The translations under genes were made by a program, and so were the position numbers. 64,000 bases of DNA, from positions 1 through 64,000 of the forward strand of contig CASDWH010000029.1 of NCBI GenBank assembly GCA_949284715.1. Direction: 5' to 3'. Shown piece by piece: positions 8,800 through 16,238 of the stretch. The number at the start of each line of letters is the position of its first letter. Positions within the stretch are counted from its first letter, which is position 1. The notes under the pieces are model-generated. The model searched no databases, was not told the DNA's origin, and was given only the letters and a program-made list of their open reading frames with translations. The stretch comes from an uncultured bacterium. Lineage in GTDB: Bacteria; Cyanobacteriota; Vampirovibrionia; Gastranaerophilales; Gastranaerophilaceae.

Positions 8800-8830
8800 A
8801 AAAAGAGCTGTTTATATTAAACAGCTCAGT
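8797..8830 (-). terminator. Terminator of the rubrerythrin gene
   Basis: Stem GAGCTGTTTA (8805-8814) with TAAACAGCTC (8818-8827); read on the minus strand it is followed by seven T. It could also slow plus-strand transcripts of the preceding gene. Confidence 0.75.
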
Positions 8831-8860
8831 CTATCCAACATTCACAAAATAAAAACTTAA

Positions 8861-9400
8861 TTATGCAAAATATCTTTTTAATAAGCCTTCAAAGCCTTGA
8901 CCGTGACGTGCTTCATCTTTTGCCATTTCATGAACAGTATCGTGTATAGCATCAAGTCCCAGTTCTTTAGCTCTTTTGGCAATTGCAAATTTGCCGTCGC
9001 AGGCACCAAATTCGGCTTCAGCTCTCATTTCAAGGTTCTTTTTAGTGCTGTCAGTAAGAACTTCACCTAAAAGTTCAGCAAATTTTGCAGCGTGTTCTGC
9101 TTCTTCAAAGGCATATCTTTTATACGCTTCTGCAACTTCAGGATATCCTTCTCTTTCTGCTTGTCTGCTCATTGCAAGGTACATACCCACTTCTGTACAT
9201 TCACCTGCAAAGTGTTCTTTCAAACCTTGAAGAATTTCTGCATCAACACCCTTTGCAACTCCAACGATATGTTCTGTAGCATATTGTTTGCTGCCTTCAT
9301 CAATTGCTTTAAATTTTTCTCTGGGCGCTTTGCAGACAGGACAATTTTCAGGAGCATTGCCTTCACAAACGTAACCGCAAATAGTACACACGTATTTCAT
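8861..9400 (-). CDS. Reverse-type rubrerythrin (rubredoxin domain first)
   Basis: 179 residues. Residues 1-35 are a rubredoxin-like Fe(Cys)4 domain (CTICGY and CPVCKAP, C-x2-C twice). The rest is a ferritin-like four-helix di-iron domain ([20 protein letters not shown], then EEAEHAAKF and [10 protein letters not shown] with E-x2-H ligands). Classical rubrerythrin has the order reversed; this N-terminal rubredoxin form is the 'reverse' rubrerythrin known from clostridia, a peroxide and oxygen reductase of anaerobes acting in the cytoplasm. A strong Shine-Dalgarno (AGGAGGT) precedes the ATG. A stand-alone rubredoxin at 48120 could be its electron donor. Confidence 0.92.
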   Translation of the reverse strand: MKYVCTICGYVCEGNAPENCPVCKAPREKFKAIDEGSKQYATEHIVGVAKGVDAEILQGLKEHFAGECTEVGMYLAMSRQAEREGYPEVAEAYKRYAFEEAEHAAKFAELLGEVLTDSTKKNLEMRAEAEFGACDGKFAIAKRAKELGLDAIHDTVHEMAKDEARHGQGFEGLLKRYFA

Positions 9401-9432
9401 ATATCATACCTCCTGTTTCTCTTATAAAAAAC

Positions 9433-9518
9433 TGCCGATGGCCGGAGTCGAACCGGCACGAGGGGTGAACCTCATCGGATTTTGAGTCCGACACGTCTAC
9501 CAATTTCATCACATCGGC
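9433..9518 (-). tRNA. tRNA-Leu (anticodon CAA)
   Basis: 86 nt with a long variable arm. Acceptor GCCGATG pairs with CATCGGC, discriminator A. Anticodon stem TCGGA/TCCGA encloses loop CTCAAAA, giving anticodon CAA. The T loop reads TTCGACT. The 3' CCA is not encoded. Confidence 0.95.
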
Positions 9519-9652
9519 AAATAGCCTCGCTTAAGAGGATGATAGCACAATAGTTTTCAAATCTCAACTATTATTTTAAATATTTTTTATTAGCCGTTTT
9601 GTATTAGTAAAACAGGTATTTTGCAAAAATATTTCATATAGAAAATAGAATT

Positions 9653-10432
9653 ATGAAAAAAATATTACTAATTATATTATGTTTAATTTCCTGTCAATAT
9701 GTATTGTCTGCTACCTTTGAAGGCGGCGTTTCAGAAATCGGACAGGGTGATTCTAATGTCGTTATAGACAGACATACAAATAAAGCCGTAAGCGGTGCAA
9801 AAGTTTCTTTACCCAAACAAAATTACTCTACTATGACTGATGAAAATGGAGTATTTCAATTGAATACACATATCGACGGAACATCTATTCTTTCCGTAGA
9901 GAAAGAAAACTACAGACCTTACTCTATGACAGTCGATAGATACGCACTCTCCGCGCCTCTCACATTAGGCATAGAAAAAACAAATGCTAACGATATCGTA
10001 ATTGACAAAGATATGTACCACCTCGGTGATGATAATTATTCAGATTTGTCTGCAAACGCCGGCCAGTTTTCGATGAAAGCAGCAGGGCCGTTTTATACAA
10101 AGATTTTTGATATGAAAAATATTGATGTTAATAAAGCAGTATACTTCGTAATCGGTTCTATTATTGGTATTGATACCGCTCTCGCCCGCAGTATGGGACA
10201 GAATAAAATTACAAATTCTTATTCTACTCCTCCGGAAATATATTTCAACGGTAATAAAATTGCCGAAATCGAACTGAACGGTGATAACCAGAAAATCAGG
10301 CTGCCTAAAAATTTAATCCGTCCAAATTCAAAAAATGAGATTACTATTAAAACAGGAAGAAATGTCCTGCAAACCTCCTATATTGATTATGATGATATTG
10401 AATTTATGAATTTAACTATTGAAAATGATTAG
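9653..10432 (+). CDS. Exported protein with carboxypeptidase-regulatory-like domain
   Basis: 259 residues. Residues 1-20 form a Sec signal peptide (KKILLIILCLISCQYVLSA). Residues about 28-90 (VVIDRHTNKAVSGAKVSLP, then MTDENGVFQL and SVEKENYRPYS) match the seven-stranded carboxypeptidase D regulatory-like fold. The C-terminal 150 residues look like a beta-sandwich with an N-G-N-K-I-A-E-I-E-L-N-G segment. Predicted to be periplasmic or surface-exposed; no catalytic motif seen. It is a single gene, followed at once by a perfect 34-bp palindrome. Confidence 0.6.
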   Translation: MKKILLIILCLISCQYVLSATFEGGVSEIGQGDSNVVIDRHTNKAVSGAKVSLPKQNYSTMTDENGVFQLNTHIDGTSILSVEKENYRPYSMTVDRYALSAPLTLGIEKTNANDIVIDKDMYHLGDDNYSDLSANAGQFSMKAAGPFYTKIFDMKNIDVNKAVYFVIGSIIGIDTALARSMGQNKITNSYSTPPEIYFNGNKIAEIELNGDNQKIRLPKNLIRPNSKNEITIKTGRNVLQTSYIDYDDIEFMNLTIEND

Positions 10433-10434
10433 AT

Positions 10435-10468
10435 GAGTTTGCGGAAAAATATATTTTTCCGCAAACTC
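10435..10468. repeat. 34-bp perfect palindrome, dispersed repeat copy 1
   Basis: Two 17-base arms with no loop, beginning GAGTTTGCGGAAAAATA and reading the same on the other strand. A related copy starting with the same GAGTTTGCGGAAAAA lies at 22114-22140, also just after a gene. No T run follows on either strand, so it is not a standard terminator. Confidence 0.75.
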
Positions 10469-10532
10469 CTGGTAACGGTTTCAGATCAGCAAGATTTCTT
10501 CAAAATTGTCATTTTCGACTTTTTTCGCATCC

Positions 10533-11009
10533 TCAGATTACAAAATTAAGACAGTCTTTTCCTATTTTGTCTGCAACAATATTTATGGCCTTAATGTATT
10601 TTTGCATATCTGCACTTTCAAGGGTATTTTTATTAAGCAGCGTTCTGGTAATTGAACATATAAATGTACATATTCCAAAAATAGAGTTATCCCATTGTTG
10701 TATATCTTCATTATTAAACTTTATATTATAACCAAAATCCTGTACGGCTGTAGAACGTGATATATCAAGCCGGAATATATCGTTTTCAGTAAAATTTTTA
10801 TATTTTTCATGTAAATTAGGAATATTTGTTGTGATACGTTTTAGTTCGCTTAAATCTTTGTTGCCGGTACGGTCGGTTAAAAAACAATCCATACGTATTG
10901 TGTGAACTTTCATATCGGAAGTACTATAGGGCGATAGAATTCCTTTGCGTTTTAAAAATATTTTGGGATCTTTTATTCCTGTAAAATTTACCTGCATTTT
11001 GGTTCTCAT
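10533..11009 (-). CDS. Unknown protein with F-x-G motif
   Basis: 158 residues, not recognised. It starts MRTKMQVNFTGIKDPKIF; the NFTG element lies within the first 12 residues, as in the small proteins at 62.4-63.1 kb. No signal peptide or membrane segment; mixed alpha/beta composition. An internal ATG at codon 5 is an alternative start. No Shine-Dalgarno is visible at either. Confidence 0.5.
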   Translation of the reverse strand: MRTKMQVNFTGIKDPKIFLKRKGILSPYSTSDMKVHTIRMDCFLTDRTGNKDLSELKRITTNIPNLHEKYKNFTENDIFRLDISRSTAVQDFGYNIKFNNEDIQQWDNSIFGICTFICSITRTLLNKNTLESADMQKYIKAINIVADKIGKDCLNFVI

Positions 11010-11226
11010 TATTTTATAATGACATGAAATTTCTCAAGATAAAAATTTGTCAGTATTACAAAAAAAATTTACAAAACTTTAGGTATTGAGTGGGCAAGAT
11101 AAAGACGGTCTGATGTAAAAGAGTTTTTTAGAATTTGCAGGGAAAATGTGTCATTTGTAAAGCTTTTTATGATTGACAGGGTTTAGGGTAATTTGTTATA
11201 TTTTATACTGTGATTATGGGGGTGTT

Positions 11227-11892
11227 ATGAAAAAGAGGAAGATTATTCTCGGCGTAACGTTTGCAATATTGTTAAGTGTTTTGCCCGGATACAGTGATAT
11301 TGTTGAAAAAGCTGATGCTTACAGGGTCGAAGATATTGGTATGAATATTTTATACAAAAATAATATTGATAAAAGAATTATTTTTGGATTGACTTACTTG
11401 AAAGATTATACAATTTATCCCATATCAACTGATACATCTCTGTATAAGGATTATAATTTGCATAATAACCGCGAAGTAACAATTTCTGTCAATGAATATC
11501 AAAAATTAACGAGTGATGATGAAGTTGCAGCACTAATAGCCCATAATATTGCACAGGGAGTACATAGTTACACCGGAATAATGAACGGACAATTAATGGT
11601 TACTAAAAATGGAGCTTTTCCGTTTAATTATTGGGCTAAAAAAAATGAGCTTGAATTCGACAAACAGGCTGTAAATTATATGGTTAATGCCGGCTATAAC
11701 CCTGTTGCCTTAATTACGGCTTACAGTAAGACATTACCGGAGGTTCGCGGAACATTCTGGAGCAGACATAATAAAGCAAATAAGAGAATGAATATCATTT
11801 ATAATTATATTAGAGTTAATTATCCGCAATATCTGAATAGTAATAAATTTACAAATTCGGTTTATTTTAAAAGATTTGTTTCTGCGCTATAA
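11227..11892 (+). CDS. Exported M48-like protein with lost active site
   Basis: 221 residues from ATG 11227, which follows a GGGGGTG Shine-Dalgarno. An upstream in-frame start at 11173 would run through the TATACT promoter box. Residues 1-25 are a signal peptide. EVAALIAHNIAQGVHSYTG sits where M48 peptidases have the zinc motif AHEIAHxxxxH, but here HExxH reads H-N-I-A-Q (residues 106-110), losing the catalytic Glu and the second His. The downstream ELEFDKQAVNYMVNAGYNP matches the third-ligand helix (ExEAD...AGYDP). So the fold is M48-like and the enzyme is probably dead, perhaps a chaperone-like or scaffolding protein at the envelope. Family call inferred from motif spacing. Confidence 0.6.
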   Translation: MKKRKIILGVTFAILLSVLPGYSDIVEKADAYRVEDIGMNILYKNNIDKRIIFGLTYLKDYTIYPISTDTSLYKDYNLHNNREVTISVNEYQKLTSDDEVAALIAHNIAQGVHSYTGIMNGQLMVTKNGAFPFNYWAKKNELEFDKQAVNYMVNAGYNPVALITAYSKTLPEVRGTFWSRHNKANKRMNIIYNYIRVNYPQYLNSNKFTNSVYFKRFVSAL

Positions 11893-11895
11893 GAA

Positions 11896-11930
11896 CAAAA
11901 AAAACAGGTGCGTTCAAACACCTGTTTTTT
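11896..11930. terminator. Bidirectional terminator
   Basis: AAACAGGTG and CACCTGTTT enclose an eight-base loop, with a T run on the plus side and an A run on the other. It serves the M48-like gene and the convergent Bax-inhibitor-1 gene. Confidence 0.8.
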
Positions 11931-11951
11931 GTATGTTTTACATTTTGCAAG

Positions 11952-12674
11952 TTAATTTCTGCTGTTGAGTTTGCTTAATAATCTCAGAATTTCTACGTAA
12001 ACCCAAACGATAGTTACCATTAAAGAGAAGCCGAAATACCATTCATACTCTTTGGGTACAAAGTTTTGAACAGCGGTTTCTATAAAATGAAAGTCTAAAA
12101 TCAGGTTAAGTGCTGCAAGAGCAATAACAATAACACTAAATACAATTCCTACCGTGCCGCTGCCAAAAATTCCCGGGATTGAAAGCCCGAAGAAAGAGCC
12201 TATGAATTGAACCAGATAAATTCCGGCAACCGCAAATGTTGAAATGAAAATAACGGAAGTAAATTTTTCAGTGCATTTAATAACTTTAGTAGAGTAAAGA
12301 ACAAGCATGCCTATAACAGTCATAATAGTTCCAAGCACGGCTGTTTGAACAATTCCCGGGTAAATTGATTCCATAACAAATGAGAGGCCTCCGACAAATA
12401 AGCCTTCAGCAACAGCGTATACCGGTGTTAAAAACATTTTTTTTGCAAAGCAGATAATTAGTGCAATAATAAAACCGACGATTGCACCGCCTGTTGCACA
12501 CGCCATAACTAAATCTGTGTGGCCTTGCAGTCCTTTAGACCACAAAAATGCAGCGCTGAATACCATAATTGCAAAAAGAACGACAGTTTTTTGAATAACA
12601 CCGTTCATAGTAATTGGTTCTGCGCCAACATTTGTTCTATCAATGAATTTTTCGTTTAATACGGGGTTGGACAT
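11952..12674 (-). CDS. Bax inhibitor-1/YccA-family membrane protein
   Basis: 240 residues with about seven membrane helices. The N-terminus MSNPVLNEKF and the segment TMNGVIQKTVVLFAIMVFSAA match the BaxI_1 branch of the BI-1 (TMBIM) family; the last segments (YEWYFGFSLMVTIVWVYVEILRLL) are the conserved YExxxxxxxxxTxxWxYxExLRLL end of that family. Function in bacteria is unsettled; some members leak calcium. Strong Shine-Dalgarno AAGGAGGG. Single gene. Confidence 0.85.
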   Translation of the reverse strand: MSNPVLNEKFIDRTNVGAEPITMNGVIQKTVVLFAIMVFSAAFLWSKGLQGHTDLVMACATGGAIVGFIIALIICFAKKMFLTPVYAVAEGLFVGGLSFVMESIYPGIVQTAVLGTIMTVIGMLVLYSTKVIKCTEKFTSVIFISTFAVAGIYLVQFIGSFFGLSIPGIFGSGTVGIVFSVIVIALAALNLILDFHFIETAVQNFVPKEYEWYFGFSLMVTIVWVYVEILRLLSKLNSRN

Positions 12675-12779
12675 ATTTCCCTCCTTTTAATCCTGTATAA
12701 GAGTATTATATCATATTTGCTAAATAACGTGTAGATTATTTATCTTTTATTAATTTTTCAAGATAAAGCTATAAGGAGA

Positions 12780-12808
12780 TTGACAATACTATTTCATCTT
12801 GCAATAAT
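12780..12808 (+). promoter_or_regulatory. Sigma-70 promoter before the tRNA-Pro leader region
   Basis: TTGACA at 12780-12785, 17-bp spacer, AATAAT at 12803-12808. It would start a transcript near 12815 running through the structured region into tRNA-Pro. Confidence 0.55.
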
Positions 12809-12814
12809 AAGGGT

Positions 12815-13058
12815 ATCTAAATGGGGCGCGGCGCTCTGAGGAAGAATTGGCGGAATGTTAATTCCACGGGGCGGGTGATGCAGGAGTCAAGCTGCTTCCC
12901 TTGACAATTAAATATCAAAATCGGGACGTGGCAAGGACTCCGTTCAAAACGATTAAGAATCGTTTTGAATGGATGGAAGGTGAGTCCGAACAGGAGTTCG
13001 GCGAGCCGTATAGAGAAAATCTACCAAGCTGCTTCCCTTGACAATTGAATATCAAAAT
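12815..13058 (+). ncRNA. Structured non-coding leader or RNA upstream of tRNA-Pro
   Basis: About 240 bases without a gene but locally GC-rich against an AT-rich background, downstream of a good promoter. Visible pairings: TTCAAAACGATT (12943-12954) with AATCGTTTTGAA (12958-12969); GGACTC (12935-12940) with GAGTCC (12982-12987), enclosing that hairpin; CCGAAC with GTTCGG (about 12986-13001). GGAGTC at 12883-12888 could instead pair with GACTCC at 12936-12941, so two mutually exclusive folds are possible. No match to RNase P, tmRNA, SRP RNA or 6S signatures that I know. It could be an unknown RNA, a processed tRNA leader, or decay of an insertion. Confidence 0.4.
12888..12932 (+). repeat. 45-bp direct repeat, copy 1 (includes tRNA-Pro 5' end copy)
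   Basis: Matches 13025-13069 with one mismatch. The last 11 bases (CGGGACGTGGC) are the first 11 bases of the tRNA-Pro gene; the sequence then diverges. The copies are 137 bp apart. Confidence 0.85.
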
Positions 13059-13069
13059 CGGGACGTGGC
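13025..13069 (+). repeat. 45-bp direct repeat, copy 2 (reaches into tRNA-Pro)
   Basis: Second copy of the repeat at 12888-12932; its end overlaps the first 11 bases of the intact tRNA-Pro. Confidence 0.85.
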
Positions 13070-13132
13070 GCAGCTTGGTAGCGTACTACCTTGGGGTGGT
13101 AGGGGTCGCAGGTTCAAATCCTGTCGTTCCGA
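13059..13132 (+). tRNA. tRNA-Pro (anticodon GGG)
   Basis: 74 nt. Acceptor CGGGACG pairs with CGTTCCG, with one G-T pair; discriminator A. Anticodon stem CTACC/GGTAG encloses TTGGGGT, giving GGG. T loop TTCAAAT. CCA not encoded; a T run follows directly and probably terminates transcription. Confidence 0.95.
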
Positions 13133-13179
13133 TTTTTTGATTATTGGAATATTCGTTTAGTGTTGGTATTACAATAATA

Positions 13180-13815
13180 TTAACCAATAGTACAAAATTG
13201 TTCTTTTTCTCCGACAAATGTTATTTTCATATCATTTGTTTTTTTAGGGTCAAATTGATAAATATTTGCTGATGAAAAGTAGGCAGGCCGGTTTTTATGC
13301 GGGTATAATACTATTTGTTCATCAAAATTATTTCCAAAAAATTTTTTCATTACACTGTTAATTTTTTCAAAAATATTATTGACACAAGGTTTTAATCCCT
13401 CATCTTCTGATTTATAACCGGGAACATTATAATATACTTTAGGCTTGACGGATTTATCTATAAAGTGTTCATATACTTTTAGCTGGGCGTCTAGTGTTTG
13501 AGCCTGTTTGATTCGTGAGGTTTCAAGCGGTGTATAATGTGAAAGTATAACAACGGGGTTTTTATCAAGTCCGCGGCACACAACACCAACTGCATTACAG
13601 CTTGCTAAACCGTCTGTATATATTGTGTTAATTTTATCCGGTAAAATTCTTACGGCTTTACATTCGTTCATTCCTACCTGTACTATTTTATTATTGCCTT
13701 CTCTCATCATCAAACTCAGACGTACTTCTGGCATGTTTTTGACATTTGCAATGTTTTGAGCTGTGTTTTTTGTTATTGAAGGCAATATTTTTCTTGTAAG
13801 ATTTAAAATAGACAT
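13180..13815 (-). CDS. Putative CheD/CNF-like deamidase-fold protein
   Basis: 211 residues from ATG 13815 (MSILNLTRK). A longer frame to 13899 would overlap the upstream gene and is less likely. Residues 67-95 read T-D-G-L-A-S-C-N-A-V-G-V-V...V-I-L-S-H-Y. Thr67, Cys73 and His93 reproduce the Thr-x5-Cys and following His order of the CheD/CNF1/BLF1 Cys-His deamidase fold (CheD: Thr21, Cys27, His44; BLF1: Thr88, Cys94, His106). These enzymes deamidate glutamines in chemoreceptors or host proteins. No signal peptide. Residues 140-211 are unassigned. It lies 55 bp behind 13871-14251 on the same strand and may form a pair with it. The assignment is by motif only. Confidence 0.45.
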   Translation of the reverse strand: MSILNLTRKILPSITKNTAQNIANVKNMPEVRLSLMMREGNNKIVQVGMNECKAVRILPDKINTIYTDGLASCNAVGVVCRGLDKNPVVILSHYTPLETSRIKQAQTLDAQLKVYEHFIDKSVKPKVYYNVPGYKSEDEGLKPCVNNIFEKINSVMKKFFGNNFDEQIVLYPHKNRPAYFSSANIYQFDPKKTNDMKITFVGEKEQFCTIG

Positions 13816-13870
13816 TACGTTATTATTCCCCTTAATAATATAAAAACATTTATGTTTTATAAATTGCTTT

Positions 13871-14251
13871 TTATAATCCGGCTTCTTTACAAATTTCATA
13901 TAATATAGCGTTTAAATCTTCTTTTGACAAATTATTTCCACATTTTTTTACAAATTTTTTTATATTGAACCGGCTCAAAAACTTTTCAATACAAAACAAT
14001 TTTTCTTGTTCGTTTTTGTACTCTTCCAAAAGATTATCAAAATAGGTTTTAATATAATCTTCTGGAGTAAAATTTTCGTTAATAATATCAGTATAGAGTT
14101 CTAAATCATTTTCGTTTGAAAAAATTGTATCAGAAGATTTGCCTTGTTTTTTATTTTGGTGAGTATCTTCTTGGTTTGTTTGATTGTGTTTTTGACCATC
14201 CTGTCCGGCCGGTTGAATACCGGGTAAGGGATTAATTGGAGAATTAAACAT
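13871..14251 (-). CDS. Unknown acidic helical protein
   Basis: 126 residues, not recognised. Residues 1-45 are Pro/Gln/Asn/Lys-rich and look disordered; residues 50-126 are helical and acidic (EDYIKTYFDNLLEEYKNEQEK...). No membrane segment. It lies just upstream of the CheD/CNF-like gene on the same strand, so it could be a partner, chaperone or immunity-like protein; this is guesswork from order alone. Confidence 0.5.
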   Translation of the reverse strand: MFNSPINPLPGIQPAGQDGQKHNQTNQEDTHQNKKQGKSSDTIFSNENDLELYTDIINENFTPEDYIKTYFDNLLEEYKNEQEKLFCIEKFLSRFNIKKFVKKCGNNLSKEDLNAILYEICKEAGL

Positions 14252-14330
14252 GCTGCGGAAAACCTATAAATAGTAACACTGTTATAATTTACGGCATAAT
14301 TTGAAAAAACTTTAATTTTTATAAAGAGGA

Positions 14331-16208
14331 CTAAATATATTTTCCATCAAATAGATTAACAATCATTCTTGTCTGGTCTGATGAATAAACTTCATCAGTA
14401 TTGGTGTCTTGTTCTATATTTTCAGCACCGGTTTCTATAGTATCTGCGGTTTGTATAGTCATTTCTTGTCTAGCTTTGTACACTTCATCAGCAGGAGTTT
14501 TGGGCGGTTGTATAGTTTCAGCACGCTGAGGTTTGTAAATTTTTTGCGGCGCACTTGCGGCGGGCGCCGCTTCAGACTTTGGGAGCGGTGTGTCCCCTGA
14601 TTGCGGCAATCTTATTGTTATATGTGAATTGGTTTGATTAAAAAGTTTATCAGCAGCATCTTTAAGTATTTGCTTTTTGGCATCTTCATTTGCTTGTTTT
14701 ACAAAAATTTCCTGCTTAAAAGTAATAATAACTTCCTCCGGTGTTATTTTAACCGGGTTGGCAAGCCTTAAGAGCGCCTGTGTTGACGGGCTGTTTATAT
14801 TTTTGATAAGGTTTGACCATAATCCGGCCATACCTGATAAATCAGGTGCGGCTTCCGGAACCGGATTTTGATTTGTATTTTCTGCGGTTGTTTTTTGTTG
14901 TACAGGTTTTTGTTCAAAGTGCTGAGGAGCAGCCGGTTTTACGGAGGCAGATAGTGCTGCTTGCTCCGTATGGGGCTGAGCGGGTGTTTTATTTACTGTT
15001 TCATCCTTTATAGCCGGTGTTGTTTTTACCGGGCGGGAGGATTTTGGTATTTCTCCGCCTTCGAGCGCTTTAATTCTGTTTTGCAAATTGATTAGTTCAG
15101 TATTTTCCGCAAGGTTTGCAAGGTCAATAATAGCGACTTCCAGCCATAGATACTGATTAGCAGTTTGTTTTAGTTCTCTTATATAATGAGCAGTACGCTC
15201 AAGCAAAAATATTATCTGCTGCGTTTCGATTGTATTAACAAGGCTTGCGGTTTCTTTGACCTGAGCATTATTATATCCTGTTAATTCTTCTTGCAGTTCA
15301 GGGCGGCTGTTTTTTATAACAAGCATATTTTTAAAATATTCACACAGGTTAGATAAAATAAGAGTCGGTTCATTACCTGAATTATAAACTTTTTCTAATA
15401 GTTCTAATGCGCTTCTAGTGTCGGAGTTAACAATATAACGTGCGATTTCTTGTAAAATATCAAACGATAAGCGCCCCAGCATGTTGTTAACATCATCAAG
15501 GGTTACTTCTGTTTGTACACCTAAAAGACTGAGCTGGTCAAGAAGTGCAATACTGTCACGCATTCCGCCTGCGGAGTTTTTAGCTATTGCAAATAGGGCT
15601 TCGTCATTAATTTTAATGCCTTCTTTATCTGATATATATCTCAGGTGTTTTACAATGTCTTCTGTCGTAATTCTGCGGAAATCAAATCTCTGGCACCTGC
15701 TCTTAATTGTGTCGAGGACTTTGTGAACTTCTGTTGTTGCAAGTATAAAAATTACATTTTCCGGCGGCTCTTCCAGCGTTTTTAAGAGTGCGTTGAATGC
15801 ATGATTTGTAAGCATGTGAACTTCGTCGATTATATAAATCTTATATCTGCCATGAACCGGAGTATATTGAATTTTTTCTAAAATATTTTGTGTATCTTCA
15901 ACTTTTCTGTTGCTTGCCGCGTCGATTTCAATGACGTCAATAGGCACAGTATTTGTGACATCTTTGCAGCTCGGACACTCGTTGCAGGGGGTGATTGTAG
16001 GGCCGTTTATACAGTTTAATGACTTTGCTAAGATTCTTGCTGTAGAGGTCTTTCCTGTTCCCCTTGGCCCTGTAAATAAATAAGCATGCGAGATTTTGTT
16101 AAGTTCTATCGCACTTTTAAGAGTCTTTTTTATATGTTCCTGACCGACTATTTCTTCAAGCCGCTGCGGTCTGTACTTTCTGTATAAAGGTAAATAATTA
16201 TCGTTCAT
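14331..16208 (-). CDS. dnaX: DNA polymerase III subunits gamma and tau
   Basis: 625 residues. Clamp-loader AAA+ ATPase: YLPLYRKYRPQRLEEIVGQ start, Walker A GPRGTGKTSTA near residue 45, a four-Cys zinc site (C-x8-C-x2-C-x2-C around residues 65-80), Walker B IIDEVHML, SRC box KSRCQRFDFR. Residues 385-480 are a Pro/Ala/Gln-rich linker, and the tail may give a tau-like product. The ATG at 16208 lies six bases from a TACAAT -10 box and has no Shine-Dalgarno; it is divergent from ldcA, 30 bp away. Confidence 0.95.
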   Translation of the reverse strand: MNDNYLPLYRKYRPQRLEEIVGQEHIKKTLKSAIELNKISHAYLFTGPRGTGKTSTARILAKSLNCINGPTITPCNECPSCKDVTNTVPIDVIEIDAASNRKVEDTQNILEKIQYTPVHGRYKIYIIDEVHMLTNHAFNALLKTLEEPPENVIFILATTEVHKVLDTIKSRCQRFDFRRITTEDIVKHLRYISDKEGIKINDEALFAIAKNSAGGMRDSIALLDQLSLLGVQTEVTLDDVNNMLGRLSFDILQEIARYIVNSDTRSALELLEKVYNSGNEPTLILSNLCEYFKNMLVIKNSRPELQEELTGYNNAQVKETASLVNTIETQQIIFLLERTAHYIRELKQTANQYLWLEVAIIDLANLAENTELINLQNRIKALEGGEIPKSSRPVKTTPAIKDETVNKTPAQPHTEQAALSASVKPAAPQHFEQKPVQQKTTAENTNQNPVPEAAPDLSGMAGLWSNLIKNINSPSTQALLRLANPVKITPEEVIITFKQEIFVKQANEDAKKQILKDAADKLFNQTNSHITIRLPQSGDTPLPKSEAAPAASAPQKIYKPQRAETIQPPKTPADEVYKARQEMTIQTADTIETGAENIEQDTNTDEVYSSDQTRMIVNLFDGKYI

Positions 16209-16214
16209 GGTAAT

Positions 16215-16220
16215 ATTGTA
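16215..16220 (-). promoter_or_regulatory. -10 box of leaderless dnaX transcript
   Basis: TACAAT on the minus strand, six bases, then ATG 16208. Confidence 0.5.
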
Positions 16221-16238
16221 GCATAAATGGAGAAAGAT

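Noticed and set aside
12815-13058. RNase P RNA, tmRNA, SRP RNA, 6S RNA, T-box or group I intron
   Set aside because: None of the conserved sequence blocks of these RNAs is present; the tRNA-Pro is intact, so no intron interrupts it.
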